In this document: positions 1 to 8,529 of the stretch, piece after piece
Numbering within the stretch: position 1 is the stretch's first letter
How the letters are laid out: each line of letters begins with the position of its first letter
Assembly: GCA_937859595.1 (NCBI GenBank)
Contig: CALMAH010000014.1
Span: 1 to 64,000 of the forward strand
DNA: 64,000 bases
Source of the DNA: an uncultured Acidobacteriota bacterium
Lineage (GTDB): Bacteria; Acidobacteriota; Blastocatellia; Pyrinomonadales; Pyrinomonadaceae
Direction: 5' to 3'
The notes under the pieces: generated by a model
What the model saw: the letters and a program-made list of their open reading frames with translations, nothing else
The model's database searches: none
Told to the model about the DNA's origin: nothing
Made by a program: the position numbers and the translations under genes

Positions 1-80
1 GGGTAATTGCAGGGCTGCAACGGGTAATTGCAGGGCTGCAACCGGTCATTGCAGGCTTGCAACCGGTCATTGCAGGGCTG
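1..80. repeat. 21-bp tandem repeat, about 3.8 copies, at the window edge
   Basis: Units start at 1, 22, 43 and 64. The first two are identical, the third and fourth share the variant start CGGTCATTGCAGG, and the fourth breaks down after base 80. Each unit carries a short inverted repeat (TTGCAGGGCTGCAA or TTGCAGGCTTGCAA), so every unit can form a small hairpin. The array ends six bases before the stop codon of the HD-domain gene and probably continues to the left of the window. Function unknown. Confidence 0.85.
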
Positions 81-85
81 AGATC

Positions 86-637
86 TCATTCCACATGGCT
101 TTCGACGGCAGCTCTGGCGCTTAAAATGATCTCGTCAAAGTGTTTTTCTAGCGGTTCGTTTACACCGCGAAGCCCGGCGACGACCGCAATGCCCCATTCT
201 ATGTATTCGCGCCGTCTTTCCGGGCTCCAGTCGGCGGGCGGCGAATTGATAATTTCGGTGATATTGCTGGTCTTGTCGGCGAGCTTGATCTGCTTGGCTT
301 CGGGTGATAGGTGCGGGGCGTGGTCGATCTGCAGCCGCTTGCGTTCGGCCTTTTGGAGACTCATGTCATCGGTTACCTCAAGCACCAACGCCGTTATCCT
401 TTTTCCAAAAAGTTCCCGAAGCTCTTCTGCGGTCGTCTCGGTGTCCTCGATCGTGTCGTGAAGCAGCGCTGCCGCAAGTATTTCAGGATCTTCGATACCG
501 CCGATATCTGCCAGCATTCTCGCAACATCAAGCGGATGATTTATATAGGGCTCGGCGTCGCTGCCTTTGCGGCGCTGGTCGCGGTGACGGCGGGCCGCAA
601 AGTCGGCAGCATTCAGTATGAGATCCAGATTATTCAC
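86..637 (-). CDS. Single-domain HD phosphohydrolase, Mesh1/SpoT-hydrolase-like
   Basis: This 183-residue protein is made of one HD domain. The metal-binding His-Asp pair is in ALLHDTIEDT, preceded by the HPLDVARML segment and followed by KLADKTSNI. These are the landmarks of the SpoT/RelA hydrolase domain and of Mesh1-type small alarmone hydrolases. The synthetase and TGS domains of full RelA/SpoT enzymes are absent. The likely reaction is removal of pyrophosphate from (p)ppGpp or a related nucleotide in the cytoplasm; the substrate is inferred from family. The start codon is GTG with no strong ribosome-binding site. Confidence 0.8.
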   Translation of the reverse strand: MNNLDLILNAADFAARRHRDQRRKGSDAEPYINHPLDVARMLADIGGIEDPEILAAALLHDTIEDTETTAEELRELFGKRITALVLEVTDDMSLQKAERKRLQIDHAPHLSPEAKQIKLADKTSNITEIINSPPADWSPERRREYIEWGIAVVAGLRGVNEPLEKHFDEIILSARAAVESHVE

Positions 638-721
638 AGATCAGTTCAAATAGGTCTGCCCGCTCCCGAAAACCGTTACACGGCGGCCGGATGCGGGCAG
701 AAATTGTCCCCGGGCGACGGT

Positions 722-2593
722 TTATCGAACAACCGTTATCTTTAGCGTCTGCTCGCCGGATATTATGAATTCGGCAGGCGGTATCAATGATTCGCTCACG
801 ACGTTTTGTGTGACGGGCCGTATACCTCCCGTCATACGATCGCTGTTCAGCGTCGCCAAAACGGACGGCGGCAGATTAGGCATCTCGCTCGCACCTATCA
901 CCGCACCGGGAGATGTTCGGATCAGCCTTGCATAAAGCCTGTCCGGGGTTTTTACCTGGTTCATCATCGCCGCCAACTCTCGAAGCGACGACGGGACAAA
1001 ATGCTGCAGGGCGTCATTCCGCTGTACGCTCGTTCCATCGCCGATCATAACGGTATATTCGCCTGCCGGAGTGCCCGCCGGAACCGAAAAAGGAATGCGT
1101 TCCACGATCACCTGGCCATCAGACGTCCGCGCAAAAGCCCTAAGTTCGACCGTCTCGCCCGGGCGGGCCGTTTGACGATCGATGGCAATTCTCTCCAGAG
1201 CGGCGGTTCGGCTCCCGTCAACCGAACTGATCTCAAGATCGATACCGGAGATATCCAGGTCGCTGAACCGGCTCCGCATAAGCAGATTTACTGGGCCTGC
1301 CACCGACATTGCTGCCATCATCGAAGCGTTGGAGCCCGAAAATCTGCGGTCCAGCCGGATCGTGCCATTCCCTGCAAGCTCTATCGTGCCGCTCATATTT
1401 ACGGTCGTATCGCCTATTCCACGTTCCTGAGCGACGATCGAATTAAATATCGTAATGTTTAGAAGCAGCGGCGTAAGAAAGTCGTCGCGAGCCACCTCGA
1501 CATTCAGAGTCTCTTTTTGCCCGCGGCTGGTTTGCAGCGTCATCCTGATCGGGATCATCTTCGGTGCCTTGCCGAGCAGTCCGAAGACACCCGTTGCTCT
1601 GTCCTGCGTCATCGTGCCGACCAAGTCGCCCGGGACAGCCAGCTTGAACGAATTGTTCACGCTTGGTATGACGGTAACGACGCTGGATTCGGACATCGGC
1701 AGTTCCGAGGTGCCAAGGCTGAGAAACGGATGGCCGAACGCATAAATGCGGTCGCCGTCGCGAGTGGTGACCGTGCCCGACGCTGCAAGGCTGTAATCAC
1801 CTCGGGTCAATTGCATCATTACGGAGGTGCCCGGCGCCAGAGTTTTCTCGTTCGCTTCTTTCATCGGGGAGATCGGAGCCGCGCCGCCGACCGCCGACAC
1901 AGGCACCAGTCCAGCCTGCAATAGCTGCGCCGCAAAAACATCCAGCGTTCGCTGAGAAAAGCCGGTGAACGTCAAGGGCGTGCCGATGGGCCGAAAGCTC
2001 TGCCCCGCAACCGCCATAAGCATCGAGTTCGGCGAAATTCCCGACACGATCGCCCCATTGACCGTTCGTTCCGCAGGCAGTATAGACGGCAGTTCGGCAG
2101 ACGCCATTTCGGTGAAGGAATAAGCTCGCCGTTCGGAAACGCTCCGCACTGGTCCGGAATGATGCTCAAATATGGAGACCATCTGCTCGATCGGTGTTAT
2201 GCCGCAGATCGGCTCTTTTGAAAAAGGAAAACTGTATGAAATGGCCCCGATCAGCTTGCCGTCCACATATACCGGCGAACCCGACATACCGGCGAAAACG
2301 GCTGTTCGGTCGGCCTTTCCACCCGAAAGCCGTCCCACGATCAGGTCTTGTTTTGGGCCAACGGCTCCCGGAATTACCCCAAGTATCTCAACTTCGAACG
2401 GCTCCGGCACGGTGCCGTTGAACACCGTATGTGCCGTCCCGCGCATCCCCTCCTTCACCGCGCTTAACGGCAAATGGCCTGCGGCAGTGCCAATTGCAGA
2501 TGCCTGGGCGTAGGCCGTTGCCGATTGTCCGAACATGCCGTCCGGCCATATGGACATAAATAAAAGCGTCGCAAAAACTGTTAAGATCTTCAT
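722..2593 (-). CDS. SpoIVB-type (S55 family) serine peptidase domain protein, secreted
   Basis: The 623-residue protein opens with a hydrophobic signal sequence (MKILTVFATLLFMSIW). I chose this ATG over an in-frame start 51 bases upstream because it puts the signal peptide at the N-terminus. About residues 45-260 match the S55 peptidase fold of sporulation protein SpoIVB: the early GMRGTAHTVF segment and the nucleophile loop FAGMSGSPVYVDG, where the Ser of GMSGSPV is the expected catalytic residue. The C-terminal half has no domain I recognise. No sporulation genes are nearby, so a role as an envelope-side peptidase or regulator is more likely than sporulation. Confidence 0.8.
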   Translation of the reverse strand: MKILTVFATLLFMSIWPDGMFGQSATAYAQASAIGTAAGHLPLSAVKEGMRGTAHTVFNGTVPEPFEVEILGVIPGAVGPKQDLIVGRLSGGKADRTAVFAGMSGSPVYVDGKLIGAISYSFPFSKEPICGITPIEQMVSIFEHHSGPVRSVSERRAYSFTEMASAELPSILPAERTVNGAIVSGISPNSMLMAVAGQSFRPIGTPLTFTGFSQRTLDVFAAQLLQAGLVPVSAVGGAAPISPMKEANEKTLAPGTSVMMQLTRGDYSLAASGTVTTRDGDRIYAFGHPFLSLGTSELPMSESSVVTVIPSVNNSFKLAVPGDLVGTMTQDRATGVFGLLGKAPKMIPIRMTLQTSRGQKETLNVEVARDDFLTPLLLNITIFNSIVAQERGIGDTTVNMSGTIELAGNGTIRLDRRFSGSNASMMAAMSVAGPVNLLMRSRFSDLDISGIDLEISSVDGSRTAALERIAIDRQTARPGETVELRAFARTSDGQVIVERIPFSVPAGTPAGEYTVMIGDGTSVQRNDALQHFVPSSLRELAAMMNQVKTPDRLYARLIRTSPGAVIGASEMPNLPPSVLATLNSDRMTGGIRPVTQNVVSESLIPPAEFIISGEQTLKITVVR

Positions 2594-2742
2594 GATTGCA
2601 GTTCCAGAAAAAACCTTTCCTGATCGCCGACGGTATGGTATCATTTTAAGAGGCTTTAGATAAGCCTTTTCTTCTCTCTCTATCCTAAATAGACTCCTTT
2701 CTGCTCTTTAGAGTTGTATTCACATATCTTCCGGTAAGCATC

Positions 2743-3708
2743 ATGGCAAGAATCAAGAGACTGTCGAAGAACGTTGTTCGTCTGGTCGCGCCCACGTTAG
2801 TGGTTTCGGTGCTGGCAGTCGCCGTTGCATCGGTTTGGCTAGTTCACGAGACGTCCAGGCCCTACACGAGCGTATATTTGGTGACACCCGAGCAATACGG
2901 GCTTCTTAGCGCCCGTGGAGCTCAAGTTACGAACGAGACCTGGCAAAATTCTAATGGCACCACTTCACGCGGCTGGCTGCTTCGCGGTATTCCAAATACG
3001 CCCGCCGTTCTTCTTCTTCATCGTTATGGAGCCGACCGCTCACACGTCCTGAACTTGGGGGTAAAACTTAACGAAGCGACGAACTTCACTGTCCTGATGC
3101 CTGACCTTCGTGGCCACGGCGAAGCCCCCGATGTTCAAAACTCGTCCTTCGGCGGGTGTGAAGGGGATGACGCAGCTTCGGCAGTGGAATATCTTCGATC
3201 ATTGAGGACGCCAGAGGATCTTCCGCTCGTCGGTAAATCTATAGGGGTTTATGGTATCGAATTAGGGGCGCTGACCGCGCTCTCACTTGCGGCTCGCGAC
3301 AGCAGCGTGAAGGCCCTCGTCCTGGATTCGTCACCCGCTGATTCTGATGCCCTGATGGGCAGCGTTATCTCAAAACGCTATCCCTTTGCCAGTTCGGTAA
3401 CTTCGCAATTCGCCAGCCTGGGAACCTACCCGTATTACTTCGAGGGTTGCTATCGAAGAGAGAGTGCCTGCGATATGGCACGAGTGATCAGCCAGCGTCG
3501 AACCATGCTGCTTGGCGGAACAGATGCACCCGCGCTTCAGGAATCCACTTCAAGGCTTGGAAAATGTTTTCCCCTTGACACCACTGTCGATGCAAAGACC
3601 GACCTGAGCCCTTCGGGAATGGGTATGATCAGCTCGTCGATAGAACTCTCCGAAGCCTACGACCAGCGGGTTATCGACTTTCTTAAACAAGCTCTGACAA
3701 GTCCGTAG
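2743..3708 (+). CDS. Alpha/beta-hydrolase-fold protein, membrane-anchored, catalytic residues apparently lost
   Basis: This 321-residue protein has an N-terminal membrane segment (about residues 14-34) and then an alpha/beta-hydrolase core: strand and oxyanion region AVLLLHRYGADRS, the DLRGHGEAP segment, and the nucleophile elbow. The elbow reads YGIELGA, so Glu173 stands where the family has Ser in GxSxG. The C-terminal segment that normally supplies the catalytic His reads ELSEAYDQRVIDFL, without a His. The Asp of ALVLDSSPAD is present. It is probably a pseudo-enzyme or has an unusual mechanism. It is divergent from the S55 peptidase gene. Confidence 0.75.
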   Translation: MARIKRLSKNVVRLVAPTLVVSVLAVAVASVWLVHETSRPYTSVYLVTPEQYGLLSARGAQVTNETWQNSNGTTSRGWLLRGIPNTPAVLLLHRYGADRSHVLNLGVKLNEATNFTVLMPDLRGHGEAPDVQNSSFGGCEGDDAASAVEYLRSLRTPEDLPLVGKSIGVYGIELGALTALSLAARDSSVKALVLDSSPADSDALMGSVISKRYPFASSVTSQFASLGTYPYYFEGCYRRESACDMARVISQRRTMLLGGTDAPALQESTSRLGKCFPLDTTVDAKTDLSPSGMGMISSSIELSEAYDQRVIDFLKQALTSP

Positions 3709-3726
3709 CCATTCCGGCTGCTGCCG

Positions 3727-4425
3727 TCATAGATCTATCTTCTTTTTGCTGTGGCCGTTTGTCTGCGCCACTTTGAATATGTCGGCGCTTGCCTCCATCT
3801 GATCCACCGCCTGCACCAATATACCCTTTAACCGGTCCAGCCTCTCGGACGTGGAGGTCATCCCAAGAATCTGATATTTCAGGTCGTTCTCGAGGTTAAA
3901 AGCTGCAGTGACCAGAAATGATAATTGCTCCGGCGCAGCATCTGGGATATCAGGAAACTGGCCTCGATTTCCACTCATTTTGAAAGCCGCCTTTGCCACG
4001 CGCTTGAAAAGTGCGAATACCTCGTCAGATACGGGTTTTAGTATGGCGTCTTCTTCTGGGTCGTCCTCAAAAAAACCTACCTCAGCACACAGATAAGGTG
4101 TGCCCATGTCCACATAATCGACTATTCGATATCGAACCAATCCCGTTGTGAGTATGTTCGATCGGCCATCGGGCATCGTCTGTACTTCGCGGATCTCTGC
4201 CACACATCCCACGGAGCCAATTTCGGGTTTCAAATCAAAACTCGCCTCCGAATCGAAGAAATTCACCCCAAAGAGCCTCTTTCCGCTTTCCACATCTTCC
4301 AGCATCTGCCGGTAACGCGGCTCGAATATGTGCAGCGGAAGGAATTCGTTCGGCAGGAGCACAAGGGGCAACGGAAACAGCGGGAGGTGATCGATCCCGC
4401 GAATTTTGTCTAACGCTTCAGACAT
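3727..4425 (-). CDS. Lon substrate-binding (LAN/PUA-like) domain protein
   Basis: The 232-residue protein matches the N-terminal substrate-binding domain of Lon protease, beginning with LPLFPLPLVLLPNEFLPLHI and then FEPRYRQMLEDV. It has neither the AAA ATPase nor the Ser-Lys protease domain of Lon, so it is a stand-alone domain of the kind common in bacteria. I use the ATG at 4425; an in-frame TTG 15 bases upstream is a weaker option. It lies 40 bases downstream of the SbcD-like nuclease gene on the same strand and may share its transcript. Precise role unknown. Confidence 0.85.
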   Translation of the reverse strand: MSEALDKIRGIDHLPLFPLPLVLLPNEFLPLHIFEPRYRQMLEDVESGKRLFGVNFFDSEASFDLKPEIGSVGCVAEIREVQTMPDGRSNILTTGLVRYRIVDYVDMGTPYLCAEVGFFEDDPEEDAILKPVSDEVFALFKRVAKAAFKMSGNRGQFPDIPDAAPEQLSFLVTAAFNLENDLKYQILGMTSTSERLDRLKGILVQAVDQMEASADIFKVAQTNGHSKKKIDL

Positions 4426-4465
4426 AAAGGGTAATTCCAAGGATTCATTTAGTCCTGAATGCGGT

Positions 4466-5740
4466 CTAAACGGCCGCCGTTTCAGAGAGAGCTTTTTGTG
4501 CTATCGATTCAGCGATCTTCTGCGGATCTTCGCCGATAAGGGCCTGCTCCTTGGCGTAGATGACCGCCGCGGCCATCTCCGGCGTTATTCGCTTATAACG
4601 CTTGTCGCGGCCTACCAAACCCTCGACCACACGGCGCTCTACTAACTCTTTACTCATTTCCGGTCTGATATCTGCCTCCACATTGAGATCCGCGGGAACC
4701 GTCATGTTCCGTACTCTCATGTGAAACGCACCACAGTGTTTTTGAGTGTCATCGCGGAGCTTTCTCAGATCAAGAGCTGAATTCAAGAAGCCAAGCCGGC
4801 CGCGAAGAGTGATCTCGATTATCGGCTTAGGGAGTCCCGGCTCTGTGCCTCTGGCGTTTTCCTTCACGAATCGGGTCACAGAGGCAAGTAGTTCGGCAGG
4901 CTCGGAGAAACCGTCTACCTCGAACGACAGCCGCTGAAATGGGCGGTGCAGGTAATCGCTAAAATGTTTTGCCGAGACCGTGTTGTCTTCACCGACATCG
5001 ACAACGAACACCCCGCGGGTCTCTCTGAATTCCGATATGTTCGTTACCTCGATCGAACCGGGATTGAACGCCCAATTGTCGATCTCGTAGTGCATATGCG
5101 TGTGGCCGAGAGCGACATAATCGACGACTCCCTTCAGCCGTTTAAGAGTGTCAACCGAAAGCGCCGGGATCGGATGCTTCTGATGGCCTTCAACATCTGT
5201 ATGCAGCATCAAGATGTGGAATGCCCCTTCCCGTCGCGACCTTTCTATAGCATCGATCAACTTAGGGATCGCCAGACTCGTCTGTGAGCCGTACCATGCA
5301 GACCCGAATACACGTGCACGGCCGATGTCAACGAATCCGCCCTTAATAGGGTGGTCCCGGTCGCGCCGCCATTCTTCGTAAACGAAACGGCCATCTCCGG
5401 CCTTCGGCTCGAGCAAATACAGCAGCCCCCATTTTTCCAGTGAGCGAAGCCAGCTGAACGGGGTGTCGCCGTGTTTTTGATCGTGGTTACCTTCAATTGC
5501 CACTACCGGAATGCCCCGTTCCCTTAGTCGGCTCAGGCCTTCGAACGCATGATCCATCGTCTCCGGAGGCACAGAGCGCTTATGAAAGAAATCCCCGCAG
5601 ATCAAGACGAACTCGACATTCTCCCCAATCGCGTAACGTTCCAGAACGTCCATCCACGCGTTGAAAAAGTCTCGCGGGCTCTGCTCAAGGTTGTATCGTG
5701 TACACCCCAAGTGAACATCGGCGATATGAAGAAACCGCAT
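4466..5740 (-). CDS. Metallophosphoesterase, SbcD/Mre11-like DNA repair nuclease
   Basis: This 424-residue protein carries the calcineurin-like phosphoesterase motifs in order: HIADVHLG at residues 5-12, VLICGDFFHKRS, AIEGNHDQKHG, then ILMLHTDVEGHQ and ALGHTHMH. The arrangement and the C-terminal capping region fit the SbcD/Mre11/YhaO group of DNA exo/endonucleases. No sbcC or rad50 partner is adjacent, so it may act alone or with a distant ATPase. The Lon-domain gene follows in the same direction. Confidence 0.85.
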   Translation of the reverse strand: MRFLHIADVHLGCTRYNLEQSPRDFFNAWMDVLERYAIGENVEFVLICGDFFHKRSVPPETMDHAFEGLSRLRERGIPVVAIEGNHDQKHGDTPFSWLRSLEKWGLLYLLEPKAGDGRFVYEEWRRDRDHPIKGGFVDIGRARVFGSAWYGSQTSLAIPKLIDAIERSRREGAFHILMLHTDVEGHQKHPIPALSVDTLKRLKGVVDYVALGHTHMHYEIDNWAFNPGSIEVTNISEFRETRGVFVVDVGEDNTVSAKHFSDYLHRPFQRLSFEVDGFSEPAELLASVTRFVKENARGTEPGLPKPIIEITLRGRLGFLNSALDLRKLRDDTQKHCGAFHMRVRNMTVPADLNVEADIRPEMSKELVERRVVEGLVGRDKRYKRITPEMAAAVIYAKEQALIGEDPQKIAESIAQKALSETAAV

Positions 5741-5862
5741 TTGAGATTAGTATATCAGAGTAATTCTTCAGCGGCTTACCCGCGACCGTACATCCGTCGC
5801 GCCGGTTACGGCGAAACACCTGATGTCGTTTAGTAGGCCACAAAGATAAGGAAACGTTAAAT

Positions 5863-6672
5863 ATGGAAAAGGTAGTCTTCATTACGGGAGCGTCCAGCGG
5901 CATCGGCAGGGAAACTGCAAAACTCTTTCAGACCAAGAATTGGAAGGTCGCGGCCACGATGCGTTCGCCGGAAAAGGCCGAGGATCTTGCAAGGATCGCC
6001 GACATCGAGTGTTTTCGGCTAGACGTAACGGAGCCGGATACTATTCTTTCGGCGTTCAGCCAGGCGCTCGAGCGTTTCGGCAAGATCGACGCGGTCGTAA
6101 ACAATGCGGGTTATGGTCTGTTGGGGCCGTTTGAGGCTGCGTCCGACGAGCAGATCCGGCGGCAATTCGAGACGAATGTGTTCGGCCTTATGGAGGTTTG
6201 TCGTCATGTCATTCCCTATTTTCGGGAACAAGGCCGTGGAATTATTGTAAACATCGCGTCGATCGGCGGACGGACCGTATTTCCCTTCAGCAGCCTTTAT
6301 TGCTCAACAAAGTGGGCCGTTGAGGGCTTTTCCGAATCGCTTCGTTATGAACTCGAACCATTCAACATCCGTGTAAAGGTGATAGAACCCGGCCCTATTA
6401 AGACAGATTTTTATAGCAGGTCGTACGACTTGCCGTCCGGCTCGGAAGTGGATCTTTACGAGCCAGTGTTCAGCAAGTTCAAGGAATTCATGTTCAAGGG
6501 CGGTGATCAAGCTCCGGACGGATCAGCGGTCGCTGAGGTGATATACAATGCCGTGACCGATGGAACTGCGCGTCTCCGTTATGGAGTCAACACAAAGGGC
6601 CTGTTGACCCTCAGGCGTCTGCTCCCGGAGGCTATTTATCGAACACTGACAAAGAAGATATTCCTCAAGTAA
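5863..6672 (+). CDS. Short-chain dehydrogenase/reductase (SDR)
   Basis: A 269-residue classical SDR. The dinucleotide-binding motif TGASSGIGRETA sits at the N-terminus, NNAGYGLLG follows near residue 85, and the active-site Tyr and Lys are in LYCSTKWAVEG. The start has a good ribosome-binding site (AAGGAAACG) eight bases upstream. It resembles broad-specificity oxidoreductases acting on hydroxyl/keto lipids or steroids; the substrate cannot be read from the sequence. It is a single gene with short intergenic regions on both sides. Confidence 0.88.
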   Translation: MEKVVFITGASSGIGRETAKLFQTKNWKVAATMRSPEKAEDLARIADIECFRLDVTEPDTILSAFSQALERFGKIDAVVNNAGYGLLGPFEAASDEQIRRQFETNVFGLMEVCRHVIPYFREQGRGIIVNIASIGGRTVFPFSSLYCSTKWAVEGFSESLRYELEPFNIRVKVIEPGPIKTDFYSRSYDLPSGSEVDLYEPVFSKFKEFMFKGGDQAPDGSAVAEVIYNAVTDGTARLRYGVNTKGLLTLRRLLPEAIYRTLTKKIFLK

Positions 6673-6735
6673 ATTGGCAGCCGTTACACTCTTTCAGGGG
6701 GCTTAGCCAAAGTCTTTCCGAAGGCTCCAAATAGC

Positions 6736-6849
6736 CTATGCCGGGATGATCGATTCCGTTGGCAGCAGGAGTACCGGGCGTTTGCCGAATCGGCCGATCA
6801 AAAATTTCATTTCGCGATAGCTAAATTTGGGAGAAGGTGTCATACTCAT
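6736..6849 (-). CDS. Possible 37-residue peptide (weak)
   Basis: An ATG-started open frame in the 266-base gap between the SDR and radical SAM genes encodes a basic, hydrophobic-tailed peptide (FLIGRFGKRPVLLLP). There is no clear ribosome-binding site and no recognisable family. It may be chance; the gap holds nothing else I can identify. Confidence 0.15.
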   Translation of the reverse strand: MSMTPSPKFSYREMKFLIGRFGKRPVLLLPTESIIPA

Positions 6850-6938
6850 TCCAACTTGACGATCCTATTCCGTACGAACGCTAGTCCGCTCAGACGAATA
6901 GAATTTTTAAGCAGACCAAACGCCCCCGCTTAACTCGG

Positions 6939-8495
6939 ATGAAGATCCTCTTATATAACCCGGACAACGGGATCACGCGGAATTTCATGCCGCATCTCTG
7001 GATGTTCCTTCTCCAGTCTTTGACGCCGCCTGAGCATGAGGTGATCCTTATCGACGGCAACGCGAAGGCAATGACCCGCGCTCAACTTGTTCGATTCTGC
7101 CAAGAAAACGATATCGGCCTTGTTGGGATCGGAGCGATGACTCGAATGGTCGCAAGGGCATACCTTGTTGCCGATGCCCTTCGGGAAGCCGGATTCAAGG
7201 TGGTTATGGGCGGCCCCCATGTTACCGAATGTCCCGATGAAGCTCTCGGCCGCGACGGTGGGCCGAGACATGCCGATGCGGTAGCTCTCGGTGAGGCCGA
7301 TGAAACATGGCCGCTGATCGTAGCCGACGCCGTGCGCGGCGAATTGAAAGAAGTGTATTCTCCTACGCTTGACGAAAAAGGCAACGATATCAAACCCAGT
7401 TTGCAGCCTTACCCACATATACCGTGGGAAACGCTGGATCTGGAGCAGTTCTCTCTTGTCCCACGCTTCCTTCGTCCTTTTATGTCCAAGATGGGTGCCG
7501 GATGGGGCAAGTTCTTCGTTGTCCCAATTGAGACCGGCCGTGGCTGTCCATATGGCTGCGAGTTTTGTACCGTGACCGGGTTCTTTGGAGATTCGATCCG
7601 ATTCCGGACAAACGAAAGCGTTGTCGAAGAACTTCTTCGGCTTAAAGAACGGGCAAAGAAAGAAAAAGGACAGATCGCTGTGTTCTTTATCGATGACAAT
7701 CTGGCAATAAATAAAAAGCGGCTAAAAGGACTGCTTCGAGAGATGATACTGGCAGGCGCGACACTTCCCTGGGTCGCACAAATAAGCGCAAATCTCTTGG
7801 GTGATGAGGAGCTTGTTGACTTGATCGCGGATGCCGGCGGGAAATGGATATTTATCGGAATGGAGTCCATCGATCCGGCTAACATGGCCGACGTAAATAA
7901 GCAGTTCTCGAAGCCCGCGGATTACCAAAAGGTGCTCGAGGGACTCGCCAGACGAAATATCTACGCTATAACCTCTTTCATATTCGGAATGGACAATGAC
8001 ACGGTCGGCGTTTCTGACAGAACCGTGAACCAGATAGAAACGTGGGCTCCGGGACTTCCCGTTTTTGGACAATTGACGCCGTTTCCCGCTACGCCTCTGT
8101 ATCAGAGGCTGGAAAAGGCCGGTCGGCTCAGGCGAACAAAACACTGGTTGGATTTCGCTCCTTTCGTAATGGCGCACGACCCGCTGAAAATGTCGATCGA
8201 AGAGGCAAAGATCGAAACTAAGAATGCCTGGACGCGTTCCTACAGCCCGGAACGAAACTGGCAGGCACTTGAATCAATTAGGCATGTGCCGATAGACGTG
8301 CGCATTAGTCACCTCGTTGCTCGGCTGTTCTTTCGCGGGATCTACTTTCCTCAGATGGGAAAGCGGGCTTGGCTGAAGCTTCTCTATCAAAACCGTCGTC
8401 CGATATTTCATCTCGCCAGAGAGGGATTCACCACGTTCCGTAAATTCAGGAAACAAAGACATTTCGAGGCCGCTAATGTTCCTAGTCATCAATAA
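6939..8495 (+). CDS. B12-binding-domain radical SAM protein
   Basis: The 518-residue protein has an N-terminal cobalamin-binding Rossmann-like region (about residues 1-150; GIGAMTRMVARAYLVADAL and VVMGGPHVTECPDEAL) followed by a radical SAM core. The cluster-binding cysteines are in GRGCPYGCEFCTVTG, a CxxxCxxC motif near residue 205. IFIGMESIDPANM is the usual later beta-strand motif. Such enzymes often methylate or rearrange unactivated carbons in lipids, hopanoids or secondary metabolites; which one is unknown. The long basic C-terminal tail may contact the membrane. No pathway neighbour gives the substrate away. Confidence 0.85.
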   Translation: MKILLYNPDNGITRNFMPHLWMFLLQSLTPPEHEVILIDGNAKAMTRAQLVRFCQENDIGLVGIGAMTRMVARAYLVADALREAGFKVVMGGPHVTECPDEALGRDGGPRHADAVALGEADETWPLIVADAVRGELKEVYSPTLDEKGNDIKPSLQPYPHIPWETLDLEQFSLVPRFLRPFMSKMGAGWGKFFVVPIETGRGCPYGCEFCTVTGFFGDSIRFRTNESVVEELLRLKERAKKEKGQIAVFFIDDNLAINKKRLKGLLREMILAGATLPWVAQISANLLGDEELVDLIADAGGKWIFIGMESIDPANMADVNKQFSKPADYQKVLEGLARRNIYAITSFIFGMDNDTVGVSDRTVNQIETWAPGLPVFGQLTPFPATPLYQRLEKAGRLRRTKHWLDFAPFVMAHDPLKMSIEEAKIETKNAWTRSYSPERNWQALESIRHVPIDVRISHLVARLFFRGIYFPQMGKRAWLKLLYQNRRPIFHLAREGFTTFRKFRKQRHFEAANVPSHQ

Positions 8496-8529
8496 GCTGG
8501 CCCGTCTTGGTCGAATCGGTCGTCGTCCC

